A stretch of DNA of 64,000 nt from Isochrysis galbana (GCA_018136815.1 CM030944.1:1550456-1614455); one strand, 5' to 3'; shown: positions 23,669 to 33,340, counted from the stretch's first letter. Notes: a model not told the origin generated them from the letters alone. Numbers and translations: made by a program.

Positions 23669-24877
23669 TATCACAGGGTGTCTTGTGCCATTTGTGGTTC
23701 TATACCGTTAGTGTGCCTTGTGTGGCAGTGCCCCCTAGGTATCTTTTAATCATCTTGTCATGGCGTAGCGCGATGGCGGCGCGGCGCGCCGCTCTCTCAC
23801 CGCCGCCGGGGCTCGCGCTGCGGGCTCCCGGCGATATGGAGCTCCCACCCAGGTAGAGGGGCAGGGCTGGGCTTGCTGAGCCGACTCTCGCGGACCGCCG
23901 CGAGCTGCGCGCGCTCGCGCAGTCGCTTTGGGCTGCATGGCTGCATGGCGACGCATGGTGGCAAGCCCTCCCCTCTCCCTCTCTTTCTCCCCCTCTGGGA
24001 GAGCTGAGAGCTGGTCCCTCTGGGCCCCTTGCTCGGGAGGGGATGGATCTCATTGATCCTTGCTTGTTTGCACCCCTTGCCCGCATTGCCTCGCCTCGCT
24101 CGCGCGCGCTCGCGCGAGCTGCCCCTGTTGATCGCTGCTCGATCCATTCATTGCTGGGCGAGTGCCCCGTCTGGGTGAGTGCCCCTCTTTCTCTTTCTCT
24201 CCACCTCTCCCCCTTCCTTTTGTCTGGGAGAGTTGGGGTCCCGCTGGGCCTCTTTTTCGTTGCGCTGCCGTACTTTCTCTCTCCTCCCCTACTGGGAGGG
24301 TCGGTCCATCTGACCGGCTCGGCTGCGTTGTTGCACTGCCGTCCCTTCTCTCTCCTCCCCAACTGGCGGGAGGGTTGGTCCATCTGACCGGCTCGGCTGC
24401 GCCGTATTCTCTCTCTCTCCTCCCCCACTGGCAGGGTTTGTCACTTTAACTTTAACCTCGGCTGCACCGTTGTCTCTCTCCTCCCCGGCTGGGAGGGTCA
24501 GCCAAGGTCCTTCTCACCGCTCGGCTGCACCGCTGTCTCGTCTCTCTTCTCTCTCTCCTCCCCTACTGGGAGGAATTGTCCCTTTGGAAAGATTGGTCCT
24601 TTTTGTTGGCCAAGTTGCAACTTGCTTTTCCATCCACATTTGACATTTGTTTGTGTTGAATTTGTGTAAGCGTCATTCGGATCCCATCCGTACTCCGCTT
24701 AGGAGGGGGTATCACAGGGTGTCTTGTGCCATTTGTGGTTCTATACCGTTAGTGTGCCTTGTGTGGCAGTGCCCCCTAGGTATCTTTTAATCATCTTGTC
24801 ATGGCGTAGCGCGATGGCGGCGCGGCGCGCCGCTCTCTCACCGCCGCCGGGGCTCGCGCTGCGGGCTCCCGGCGATA
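23669..24877. mobile_element. TRIM-type LTR mini-retrotransposon
   Basis: Two 168-bp LTRs (23669-23836 and 24710-24877) look identical by eye and are bounded by TATC...GATA. The element is flanked by the 5-bp duplication GGCAT (23664-23668 and 24878-24882). A TGG that could start a primer-binding site follows the left LTR, and a polypurine tract (AGGAGGGGG) precedes the right one. The 873-bp interior codes for nothing and holds CTCTCTCCTCCCC...GGCTCGGCTGC repeats. It looks whole and young, and non-autonomous. Confidence 0.9.
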
Positions 24878-24926
24878 GGCATCAGACGCGCGCGGTCGCT
24901 TGTGGTTTGCGGAACCTAACGGTGTG

Positions 24927-25439
24927 TAGGCCCTGGCGGAGCAATGTCGCTCTTTTTTGCACCCAAATGTCCAGCACAAATGTCTCGAAAATGTCTCGTT
25001 GACGTCCAGCTCAGAAACCCAAATGTCCCCTAAATGTCCCCTAAATGTCTCAAATGTCCTCTCGTGTCGCGCACGCGCGCACACCCCCATTTGGCCCCAA
25101 AAGCAAGCACACAAGCAAGACACAAGATATTAACAAGATGTAGTATATATAAAGCACACCTCACACGACACTATCTATGCACTATACATACACACTCACA
25201 CATTATCCTCCTCATTTCTCATTGCGACGTGCGTTTCTCATTTCTCATTTCTCATTGCGAAGGATGGGTTGAACGCGCGCAGCACACCCGTGATGCGGTA
25301 ACGGTAGAACCGTTCCGCCAACCAACCAGCCGTGGGGGCCAGGGAGCACCCAAATGTCCAGGGACATCTAAAAATGTCCACCTCCAAATGACCCACCCAA
25401 ATGTCTTGTTGTATGTCCGGACATTTCTGCCAGGGCCTA
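24927..25439. mobile_element. hAT-type MITE, 513 bp
   Basis: Perfect 11-bp terminal inverted repeats TAGGCCCTGGC/GCCAGGGCCTA, extended imperfectly inward (AATGTC), are flanked by the 8-bp duplication ACGGTGTG (24919-24926 and 25440-25447). Duplication length and TAGG-type ends fit the hAT superfamily. Both ends carry clusters of CCCAAATGTC words on both strands. There is no transposase, so it must use one made elsewhere. Confidence 0.85.
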
Positions 25440-25526
25440 ACGGTGTGCCTCTCCCCTGAAGACTCCCACATGAGGATGAGGCGGTGTGACAGGTACGATC
25501 CAAGAAATCGCAGGAATTATGGATGA

Positions 25527-26280
25527 AAAAAAAAACCTTTTAATAGTCTCACCGCACACGCGGCCGTGGACCCTCTACTTTCTACTCACGTAGGAAACTT
25601 TCTACACCCCCACTTCCCCGGCCCTTCTCCCCCCGCCATAAGGCGACTCCCCCCGTGCACTACTAGGGGGATAGGGGTGAAGGGCTTAGATATGGTCCGG
25701 TGGCCCGCGCCCCCCCCCGGTGATCATTCCCCCCCTTCCTCCTGTGTCTCCGAGTGGGCGGCGGTCTCAGCCCCGACTTATCCTGTAGACAGGTGCGGGA
25801 CTTACCTGTTTTTCGGTGAGCGGAGCTCTCGCTCCGCCCACCCCCTTCTCCGCGCTCTCTCTCCCTTCTCCTGCGGCACGCGCGATGGCGCGCCTGCGGC
25901 AGGCCTGCAGCTGCCCCTGGCGACCCCTGGAGGCTCCTGGAGGCCAACTCTGGGGGCAGAGGAGGCTGGGACTGGGCCCTGGCCTCCCCTGCCTCTCCCT
26001 CGCTGGCGCTCCTGAGCCTCAGGGGCCCCCACTCTGCACCTGTCTGCCTGTCGACCAGGGGGGGAGGGGGGGTTGGAGCAATGGGCTGGTCACGAGGGGC
26101 CAGGATGGGCGAATGGGGCGAGCCTGTGGGGAAGGGAGTGGGTCAGTAGGGCAGTGGCCTCCTGGCAAGCCATCAGGCGTGCCAGGAGGATGGGTGGTTC
26201 CTCCCCCATGGCAGGGGAGGAGTGGAGAGAGGGGGGGGCTCGTGCCCCCCCATGGGTCAACCAAGTATAAACTTAGTTGT
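25527..26280 (-). mobile_element. palindrome-headed, T-tailed SINE-like element with duplication
   Basis: Flanked by the 15-bp duplication AGGAATTATGGATGA (25512-25526 and 26281-26295). Read on the minus strand it starts with ACAACTAAGTTTATACTTGG and ends GACTATTAAAAGGTTTTTTTTT. It is 754 bp long and closely matches 41819-42573. No coding capacity is recognised. The U-rich end is what a polymerase III transcript would carry, but no A/B boxes were identified. Confidence 0.8.
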
Positions 26281-26440
26281 AGGAATTATGGATGATGGGC
26301 ATGGACATGTATGCAATGTATGTATGTGTATTATAGACTATCTATGTAAAGAGGCGAATCGAAGTCAAACACGCAATGTAATGTCATCAATAGTGCGATT
26401 ATAAAGATGGCAACAGCGTCGCTTGTAAGTTGTAAGTAGT

Positions 26441-26953
26441 TTGATGGTTGATGGTTTCGTTCGAGACTTTCGCCATTCGTACTTGCACATTGCCCCCGTC
26501 TCACCCCCACGTGACAAAAAACACGGGCCCGGTCGATGGAAACGGAAACGTCCACAGATGCAAGATGACAAACAAGCCCCCCCCCCCCACCCCCCCAACC
26601 CCCCACCCGGATGTGGCAAGACCAAGTACGTTTACGACAACCACGACCGATCTGACATCTACTCGCATCCACCCAAAGATAAGGGGTGGTGGGATGGTTA
26701 CACCGGTCAGAAGGTGGTTCTACTGGACGACTTCCGTGGCCACCTGACTTACGACAACCTTCTCCGTCTAGCAGATCGCTACCCCGCCACTGTTCCACGG
26801 CGTGGACGACAACCCATCCCGTTCACCTCCGAGGTGATTTACGTCACTAGCCGCCTCCCACCGGAGGCGGTTTACCACAACCTGGCTGTAGGCGACAGCC
26901 TCTCTCAATTGAACCGCCGGTTCGAAGTCAAACAGTGGGGGGTCCTTAATTAA
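26441..26953 (+). mobile_element. CRESS-DNA-type Rep fossil (superfamily 3 helicase part)
   Basis: Coding remains of a rolling-circle replication protein of the CRESS-DNA (Cressdnaviricota) type. The helicase part shows Walker A (PPGCGKTKYVYDNH), Walker B (GQKVVLLDDFRGH) and motif C (EVIYVTSRLPPEAVY), ending SQLNRRF and a short tail. The HUH endonuclease half is not recognised, so the copy is broken or partial. It lies directly after the SINE-like insertion and converges on the Cys-rich ORF at 27031-27420. Age is hard to judge; the motifs are well kept. Confidence 0.8.
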
Positions 26954-27030
26954 GGCCTCGTAACATCGTGTTCGTGTTTGTATTTTGTGTTTGTGCGTTT
27001 CGTTACGGGTTTCATACCCGCACGTGTGAA

Positions 27031-27420
27031 TCAGTCATCAGGTTTGCAGGTACCACTACGACACGTGTATTCACCACAGCACTCTGAGTTAGTTTGACAC
27101 ACCGACCCTGGCTCGCGGCATGGCGTGTCACACACTCCGTTGTCATTGCACTCAAGTCCTTCACAGCACTCGTCGTCATAACTGCACCCCCCCCGTTTCT
27201 CGATACACGGTGGGACCGTACGGCACTTTTGGTCGGAACACACGAGATCGTGACAACAGTCTCCATCGTTTGCACACTCTCCATCCACATCCTTACATCT
27301 GTCTGGCTGCTTCTTATTCGTGAGTACCAACGCCACGACGATGGCGGCGACCACGGTGGCGACGACCACCGCGAGGGCAATCAAAAGTCGTTTCGAGGGC
27401 ATATCTACTCGTATGTCCAT
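27031..27420 (-). CDS. Cys-rich single-pass membrane protein with three repeated motifs
   Basis: A 129-residue protein. Residues 12-33 are a hydrophobic segment (LIALAVVVATVVAAIVVALV) after a basic N-terminus. Three repeats of about 30 residues follow, each with the pattern C...G.C..D.(E/D)CC..L.C....C (for example GECANDGDCCHDLVCSDQKC). The spacing is that of disulfide-rich knottin- or dickkopf-like modules, likely facing the lumen or outside. Family not recognised. It ends 78 bp from the convergent Rep-like fossil, and its last third recurs at 53341-53478. It may be a cargo gene of that element or a captured host gene. Confidence 0.6.
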   Translation of the reverse strand: MDIRVDMPSKRLLIALAVVVATVVAAIVVALVLTNKKQPDRCKDVDGECANDGDCCHDLVCSDQKCRTVPPCIEKRGGCSYDDECCEGLECNDNGVCDTPCREPGSVCQTNSECCGEYTCRSGTCKPDD

Positions 27421-27439
27421 TTTTTTTTCAACGATCCGG

Positions 27440-27745
27440 CGTCGCGCTCGCCGTCGGCGTGGGTGCCCCCTTCTCGCACCACACGCTCGGGATCGTCGCC
27501 TTCGCCCTCGCTCCGCTGCAGTCGCTCACGCGCTCGTGCGCGGCACGCCCGGCGCCGTCTACCAGGCCCTCTCGGGACGCGCCCTTATGCCGAGCCAAGG
27601 CGACGGCGTTCTCGTCGCGTACGTGGTGCTGCTCGGCCTCTCCTTCGGGGTGCTCGCGGGGGGACGTCGCTTGGTCAGCAAGGGCGGCTGCGCGCCCTTT
27701 TCCGACCGGGTACCAAATGAAGGCAAACGACCTGGGCGCACACAT
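27440..27745 (+). pseudogene. cytochrome b561 C-terminal fragment
   Basis: GAPFSHHTLGIVAFALAPLQ matches b561 helix 4 in one frame. GAVYQALSGRALMPSQGDGV and VLAGGRRLVSKGG continue in another, with about 24 residues of the parent missing between. It ends in the flank word GGTACCAAATGAAGGCAAAC. The last 150 bp look identical to 54061-54213, so these two copies are closer to each other than to the parent at 48 kb. Confidence 0.75.
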
Positions 27746-27884
27746 GAGAAAACAAGGGAGGGGGATCGAGAGCGATCACCCCTATCCTAACACACGGGGG
27801 AAAGAGAGGGAGATCGGGATCGGAGGATCCCGATCGGACGGAGAGGATGCAACCCGAAGGGAGAAACCAAAACACGCGATGGCG

Positions 27885-27960
27885 GGAAAGTAAAGAGAGA
27901 GGGCCTCTCTTTGGGAAGCCTAAAGGGCGGCTCTCCCCCCGACCGCAACACAGCCTGCGA
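27885..27960 (-). repeat. short dispersed repeat D
   Basis: GGAGAGCCGCCCTTTAGGCT TCCCAAAGAGAGGCCCTCTC (minus strand) recurs on the plus strand at 41622-41685. At both sites it lies near LINE or SINE ends. Confidence 0.7.
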
Positions 27961-28210
27961 GCGCTTTGGCTCCGGCGGCTTGGGGCGGCCCCTGTGGGGC
28001 GTCGTGGCGGCGGGGGGCTGGAAGGTGGGAGCGGTCGGCGCGCGCTCCATCGTTCGAACTATAACAATAGTTTTCTGATTGTGCTATTATGATAGTAGCA
28101 GTAGGTGTGGGCGTGTTGCTAGTTCCTAGGGGCAGGCCCCCAGAGGGGAGTTGCAGCCTGAGGAGGAGGGCACGAGGTGCCTCCTCCATGTGAACTAAGC
28201 GTAAACTTAG
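27955..28210 (-). pseudogene. LINE 5' end fragment with palindrome head upstream
   Basis: From the ATG at 28050 the frame MERAPTAPTFQPPAATTPHR is nearly the same as the start of LINE ORF1 at 42602. It breaks off into repeat D after about 32 residues. The leader includes AAAACTATTGTTATAGTT as in the 42-kb copy. About 150 bp further upstream is a palindrome head (ACTAAGTTTACGCTTAGT). Confidence 0.75.
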
Positions 28211-28379
28211 TTAATTGACGGCCCTGTCAAGAAACCCCGTTGCTAGACCAAAGGCCAAAGGCGCCCTTGTACTAAACACAAACATGTGCCAATGCACAAC
28301 ACCAAACATTCGCTGGTGTAGATGTCCTGCTGAGTCGCGCGCAGGCGTGTAGGGGGTGTGAGTCTCCCGAGGGCGCCAC

Positions 28380-30152
28380 TCAAAAGGTCTGGCTAAGCCA
28401 CTTCCTGAACTTGGTCCACGTCTCCCTCGCGCGCCAAAGTAGTCGCTTTGCCTTCTTGCCTCGACCATGCTCCGCAGCGCGCTCAGAGGCGCCGCATCGG
28501 CCTTCCATGAACTCAATCACCGCTGGCAACTCCAATGGACCATCGTACACGATAGCTGGGCCGGCTGCGGAACGGCGCGCAATGAGTGCAGGGATGCGAG
28601 GTGTGCCAGCGAGCTGCGCCATTGGTGAGCGGGCAGATGCCACGCCGATGGCATGGGCGAAACCGAAGCGGGTAGACGTTTCCTTGCCACCTCCGGCTTC
28701 AAGCGCACGCGTAAGCGCACGATACAAAAGAGGAGTCTCGGTGCGATTCGTCACGAGTACTATGCAGCCGCAGCGTGCGGGGGCACAGCTAGCGAGGAAC
28801 GTGCTGAGTTGCTCTGGGGTGTCGACTCGCTGCGCTGCCGACGCTGCCTGCAGCCCCTCGAGTGCGAACTCAGCGAGGGAACGCAGCGTCGGCACGAGGC
28901 GGAATTCGGTGGCGTACGCGCGGAGGTCGGCGGATGACGGAGACGACTTGCCCGAGGATGAGGGTGGCGCGGGGGAGGCACGTCTAGGGGTGCTTGGTGA
29001 AGCGCTGCCCGGACGGAAACGGAGAATTGTGGGGCTGAGATTGACTCCCAACTCGGAGGCTAACTCAGCGTGCTCCTCGGCATCGACAGCGGCGACGCGC
29101 ACGAAGCCCTGCAACTCCTCCGCTAGCTGCTCTATCAACGGCACCATCGCCTCGGTATGTGGACAGCGCGGCGAGTAGAGCAGGACAAGCCAGGACAGAT
29201 CAGCACCAGTGCCAGCTCGCACGTCTGCGCGAAACCGCGCGATTGTGTCCCATTTCAGGTGCTCGAGAGCCGAATACGACGAGAAAATGTTGCCGGAACG
29301 GCCACCGCGGCCACCACTGGTTCTACCCGCCTGATCTCTCGCGTTGGCCGAGGCGCTCGTCTTCCGCGTACGAGGTCTGAGGGGAGTCTGTGGGAATGCG
29401 CAAGATTCGGCTGAGCTGCCGCCGGCACGAGTAGATTGCTGGCCGGCCGCGCCTCCATACCCGCTCCGACTACCGGCGGCCCGATCGGGATTTCCACCAG
29501 CATACGCGCCGTAGCCGGCCGAAGAGCCACCAGCGTACCCAACGCCGTACCCGCCTGGATACCCCGAACCAAAGCCGCCGCCAAAGGCATCACCAAAAGC
29601 GCCCGCTCCACCGCCGACGAGAACTGGCTCTCCATTCACGTACATGACCTGTGGCCGCGCCTGGCCGAAGAGCCGGGAGAAGAGGTCGCGCGGATCAGAG
29701 TAGGCGAATCCACCATACCCTCCTGCGAAGCCGCCCGTGCCCCCATACCGCGTGCCGCCGTCGTAGCTGCCTGTGTACCCGTAGCCTCCCTGCTGGCCAT
29801 AGCCGGCCGGGTCGGGCCGGGCCGCTCCTCCTGCGGACTTTGGCTCGGCGCGCGCTGCGGCGCCGCTCTGGAAGGTGTCGAGTCCCGCCTCACCCATCGC
29901 ATCGTATACCTCACGCAGCTCCTTATTCGAGAGCACCTCGTACGCGCGGCTCGCTCTCACAAAGCGGCGCTGCGCCGCCTCTTTCTCTTCTTCGGAGCCA
30001 CTCACCTTGTCTGGATGGTTCTTGAGGGCGACCTGGCGGTAGGCGCGCTTGAGCGCCTTGCCGTCTGCGTCGCGCGACACGCCGAGTAGGCTGTAAAAGT
30101 CCTCCTCGCCCGCGGCGCCTAACAGAAGCAGCGCGAGCAGCCACCACACCAT
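28380..30152 (-). CDS. ER-lumenal DnaJ with thioredoxin-like domain (ERdj5/DNAJC-like)
   Basis: A 590-residue protein without introns. Residues 1-16 are a signal peptide (MVWWLLALLLLGAAGEE). The J domain follows (DFYSLLGVSRDADGKALKRA, with HPD in ALKNHPDKVSG). Residues 110-250 are a Gly/Tyr-rich linker. A thioredoxin-like domain starts near 310 (LSWLVLLYSPRCPHTEAMVP, then VAAVDAEEHAELASELGV and the cis-Pro region LSPTILRF). The active site is C-P-H-T, with one Cys, so classical disulfide exchange is unlikely. A second diverged thioredoxin-like part ends near 560, followed by a basic tail. Its likely role is to bring ER Hsp70 (BiP) to clients. No KDEL-type signal is seen. Confidence 0.85.
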   Translation of the reverse strand: MVWWLLALLLLGAAGEEDFYSLLGVSRDADGKALKRAYRQVALKNHPDKVSGSEEEKEAAQRRFVRASRAYEVLSNKELREVYDAMGEAGLDTFQSGAAARAEPKSAGGAARPDPAGYGQQGGYGYTGSYDGGTRYGGTGGFAGGYGGFAYSDPRDLFSRLFGQARPQVMYVNGEPVLVGGGAGAFGDAFGGGFGSGYPGGYGVGYAGGSSAGYGAYAGGNPDRAAGSRSGYGGAAGQQSTRAGGSSAESCAFPQTPLRPRTRKTSASANARDQAGRTSGGRGGRSGNIFSSYSALEHLKWDTIARFRADVRAGTGADLSWLVLLYSPRCPHTEAMVPLIEQLAEELQGFVRVAAVDAEEHAELASELGVNLSPTILRFRPGSASPSTPRRASPAPPSSSGKSSPSSADLRAYATEFRLVPTLRSLAEFALEGLQAASAAQRVDTPEQLSTFLASCAPARCGCIVLVTNRTETPLLYRALTRALEAGGGKETSTRFGFAHAIGVASARSPMAQLAGTPRIPALIARRSAAGPAIVYDGPLELPAVIEFMEGRCGASERAAEHGRGKKAKRLLWRARETWTKFRKWLSQTF

Positions 30153-30233
30153 CCTCGCCCTTGCGACCCCCCCCCGCCCCCCTCACGTCCTCCCTCTCCC
30201 CCGCCGCCGCCTCGGGGCCGCTGGCGTCACAAG

Positions 30234-30244
30234 CTATTTATAGA
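30234..30244 (-). promoter_or_regulatory. TATA-box candidate of the DnaJ gene
   Basis: Minus-strand TCTATAAATAG lies about 82-92 bp upstream of the ATG at 30152, a canonical TATA element in an otherwise GC-rich stretch. Confidence 0.4.
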
Positions 30245-30429
30245 GGGGGAAGACGTGGATGTTTGGTGCATGACGTGGAGCGGACACATAAGCACATCTC
30301 GACATTTTGGAGATGAGAGACTCTCTTCTCTTACAAATGGTTGAGATAGGTTTGGGGAGCGTGCGAGCGGAGCGAGATTTCACTAGGAGTATAGATCTAC
30401 AGAGACATCCTCTTCACACTCGGTCCCTT

Positions 30430-30498
30430 GTTCGATGTTCACTCTCTCTCTCTCCCGCATCTCTCCCTCCTCCCCCCTCTCCCCCCCCCCTTCTCTCT

Positions 30499-30538
<40 letters not shown>

Positions 30539-30860
30539 CTTTTCTCTCTCTCTCTCTCTTCTGTCTCTTGTCTCTCTCTCTCTCCTCTCTCTCCCTCCCT
30601 CGCTCTCTCTCTCTCTCCTCTCTCTCTCTCCCCCCTCTCTCCCTCCATCTCCCCCCCCCCCCCCCCTTCCCGCTTCTTCCTCTCTCCTCTACTCGCCTTA
30701 TTTCTCTCCCTCCCCCTCCCCCTCTCTCTCCGCTGCGTCCCAGACTCGCGCGCGCGGGAGCCCCCCCCCCCCTCTCCCCCCCCCCCCTCTCCCCAAGCTC
30801 CCTCACGCTCCCTCGCACAACTCCGCCAACCCCCCCCCCCCCCTCTTCCCCCCCCCCCCC
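30430..30860. repeat. (CT)n microsatellite and poly-C tract
   Basis: CT/CTCTT runs and C-homopolymers fill the region before the transporter start codon. Long Ser/Leu/Pro frames through it are artefacts. Confidence 0.9.
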
Positions 30861-30869
30861 TGGCGCCTG

Positions 30870-32435
30870 ATGCCGAGCGCGGCCCTGCTCAAGTGGGGCG
30901 CCCTCTCCATCTTTGTGCTGCAGAACGCTGGAGTCATTCTCATGATGAAGCTCTCTCGCAACGCTCCAGGGGTGCCCTACTCGACTCGTGTCGCCGTGCT
31001 GGTGCAGGAGCTCGTCAAGCTCCTCATCTGCTCGCTGCTCTACGCGGCAGAGGTGGGCGGACCACTCTCCCTCGTACGCTCCATCCGGAGGGACGTGCGG
31101 GACAACGCGGTCGAGTGGATGCAGCTTGGCATCCCAGCTGCACTCTATACCATCCAGAACAATGCGCTCTTCGTCGGTCTCTCCAACCTCGATGCGGCTG
31201 TCGCGCACGTGACTTACCAGACCAAAATCCTCTTCACCGCACTCTTCTCCATCGTCCTAATGCATAGACGGCTGGGGCCTGCGCAGTGGTGCGGGATCGC
31301 TTGCCTGCTGATGGGGGTCATCAGTGTGCAGGGCATTCTCGACGATCTCCTGCGGATGCTCCTTGTCACGGACTACTCAAATGCTCCTGCTCACACCAAA
31401 TCAATGAACGCAACACTTGACACCGGTCCTGTCGCTGTGCGCCGAAGGCGCGACGGGCATCCACGTCTGCATGAAGCGATGGGCGGCCGCCTGCTTGCGG
31501 CTGATGGTTCGAGCGCAGCGGCTGTTGCCAGCACCCGATTGTTGGGGGTGGGGGCAGTGCTCACGGCGGCTATTTGCACCTCGTTCGCGTCGGTGTACTT
31601 TGAGCGCATGCTCAAGAGCGAGAGAAAACCATCACTCTGGCTGCGCAACATTCAGGTGAATCCACCCGACCTTGTTGGCCGTTGGCACGTGCCCTTGCAC
31701 ATTGCACTCATCGAGACTGCGCTTGGGACTTTGGGATGTGCCCTCGTCCTGATGCGCCTTGGGCAAGCGCGGAATCTGCATGCGCGCACTTACGGGTGGT
31801 TCCTATGGACACCTCACGCTTTGACCTCTCCGCCTTGCCTTGCGTAGCTCGCCATATATTGTGGCTTCATCGCCACCATCACGGTGCTCTTCGAGCACGA
31901 TCCGATGAGAATATCGGACGGATGGCTCCATGGGTTCACGCCGGTTGTGTGGTTGGTGGTAGCCCTTAACGTTGCCGGAGGATTACTCGTGGCGGTCACC
32001 ATCAAGTATGCCGACAACATCATCCGCGGCTTTGCCCAAGCAGTCGCCATCATTGTCGGCGCGGTGCGCATCACCTTGGCAATTGTTGATAGCACTGATC
32101 ACCGCAGCTAGACCCCTTGCCTCGCACGGACGCGCAGCGAGTGCACCTGTCGCCCACCATTGTTTCAATGGTGCATTGGACCTCTCAAACCCTTGCGGCG
32201 CTGCCGATTGCAGGTGGGATCGCACTTCCTCTTCGGATTCCAGTTCACGCCCACATTTGTTATAGGCGTTTGCTTTGTCGTTGTTGCCATCTTGGTATAC
32301 GGTGAAGCGGTCAAACTGGATCAGATCTGTCCAGCCGTTTGTTGCTCGTGCTCGACGAAGACAGCGGCAGAGCGCGAGGAGGAGATGGATCTCACGTCTT
32401 ATGCGACAGATCGGGAAGATGCGAACGGGCCCTGA
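30870..32435 (+). CDS. SLC35-type nucleotide-sugar transporter (four exons)
   Basis: Exons: 30870-31655, 31716-31766 (tentative), 31848-32063 and 32214-32435. The first intron is 60 bp, the second appears to be GC-AG, the third is 150 bp. The sequence follows SLC35A-type UDP-sugar/CMP-sialic acid transporters of the Golgi. Marks are LVQELVKLLICSLLY, AALYTIQNNALFVGLSNLDA, VTYQTKILFTALFSIVLMHR, ASVYFERMLKS..SLWLRNIQ, and GGLLVAVTIKYADNIIRGFA. About ten hydrophobic helices are expected. The first ATG (MPSAALLKWGALS) lies just after the poly-C tract. A loop of about 60 hydrophilic residues between exon-1 helices is longer than usual. The C-terminal tail is Cys-rich, then acidic. The sugar carried cannot be told from sequence. 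Confidence 0.85.
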
Positions 32436-33210
32436 TAGACGGCACGCAGGAAAAGCAGAAGGAGATCCTTTTTCGTCCGTTGCACAGATTGCGGCAGCAT
32501 TGAGGAGGCTGTTCTTGCCGTGTAATTTTGCACTCCATTTTGCTGAAGTGCGTCGTCCTCGCCATGTGGGTTGCCAGTGAAGTTGTATTGGGTGCGTAAT
32601 GTGAATAGATGCGTCTGTGAACTGGGCGGAGAGGCGTCGTCGCCGCCGTATGAGGCCTGAGATGCTGCCCGGACTTTTGTTGTGCCACTCACAATTCTTG
32701 CGGAACTCGGGTCTAGACGCCAAGCTCACCTGCGCGCATTTGACCGACATAATCGCAAGAGAGCGCCCTCGCATCATTCTTCATCATTCGTGTGTATTGC
32801 TCGCGGGTCTGAGCACTATCAGTTAGTGTCATCATCAAAGATGCCGAGAGCAGTGGTTGTGTTAAAGTCGGAATGTATTGATTTATTTTGATGCCGTGGT
32901 TCAAGAACGAAGACACGAACACAAGGTGCAACGCCAACACCACCTCCGTATTTCTAGGCGCACTCGCTGCATTATTCATTCGTATTCATGGGTATCGCTC
33001 ACGAGTTTGAGCAATGCTTGTCCACGGCATCATCAAAGAAAATAGCTCCCATGTGCGAGGGTGGTGATCGCAAGTTCAAGGTAGTACTAGCGCTGCATTA
33101 TGCATTATATGTTGCTCTAGTCTCTAGTCCTGCAGCTCTACGCACATTGGACATTGGCCGGCCGGAAGGAAGTGTTTCACTTTGTTGCAAGGGGGAAGGT
33201 GAGCCTCTGA
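32436..33210. other. intergenic
   Basis: 3' flank of the transporter gene; no further gene or repeat is recognised. Confidence 0.35.
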
Positions 33211-33212
33211 CG

Positions 33213-33340
33213 AATTGTGATGGCCCATAGGGCCTGAGGGCAATGAGGAAGGAGGCAGACCGGCGGCAGGCGCGGCGGAGGAGACGACTTCGGAGACGCT
33301 GACGGGCTGAGGCCCGTCAGCAGAGGAAGGCGGGCAGGCG
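33213..33340 (+). repeat. SINE-like body fragment
   Basis: GCCTGAGGGCAATGAGGAAG and AGACGCTGACGGGCTGA match 19725-19860 inside the SINE-like element there. Confidence 0.6.

Noticed and set aside
23700-24428. Arg/Glu-rich frame on the minus strand as a protein of the LTR mini-element
   Set aside because: It crosses an LTR and GAGAG-rich repeats and has no retroelement motif.
30307-30869. Ser/Leu-rich N-terminal extension of the transporter
   Set aside because: It comes from the CT and poly-C tracts; the family's usual N-terminus starts at the ATG at 30870.
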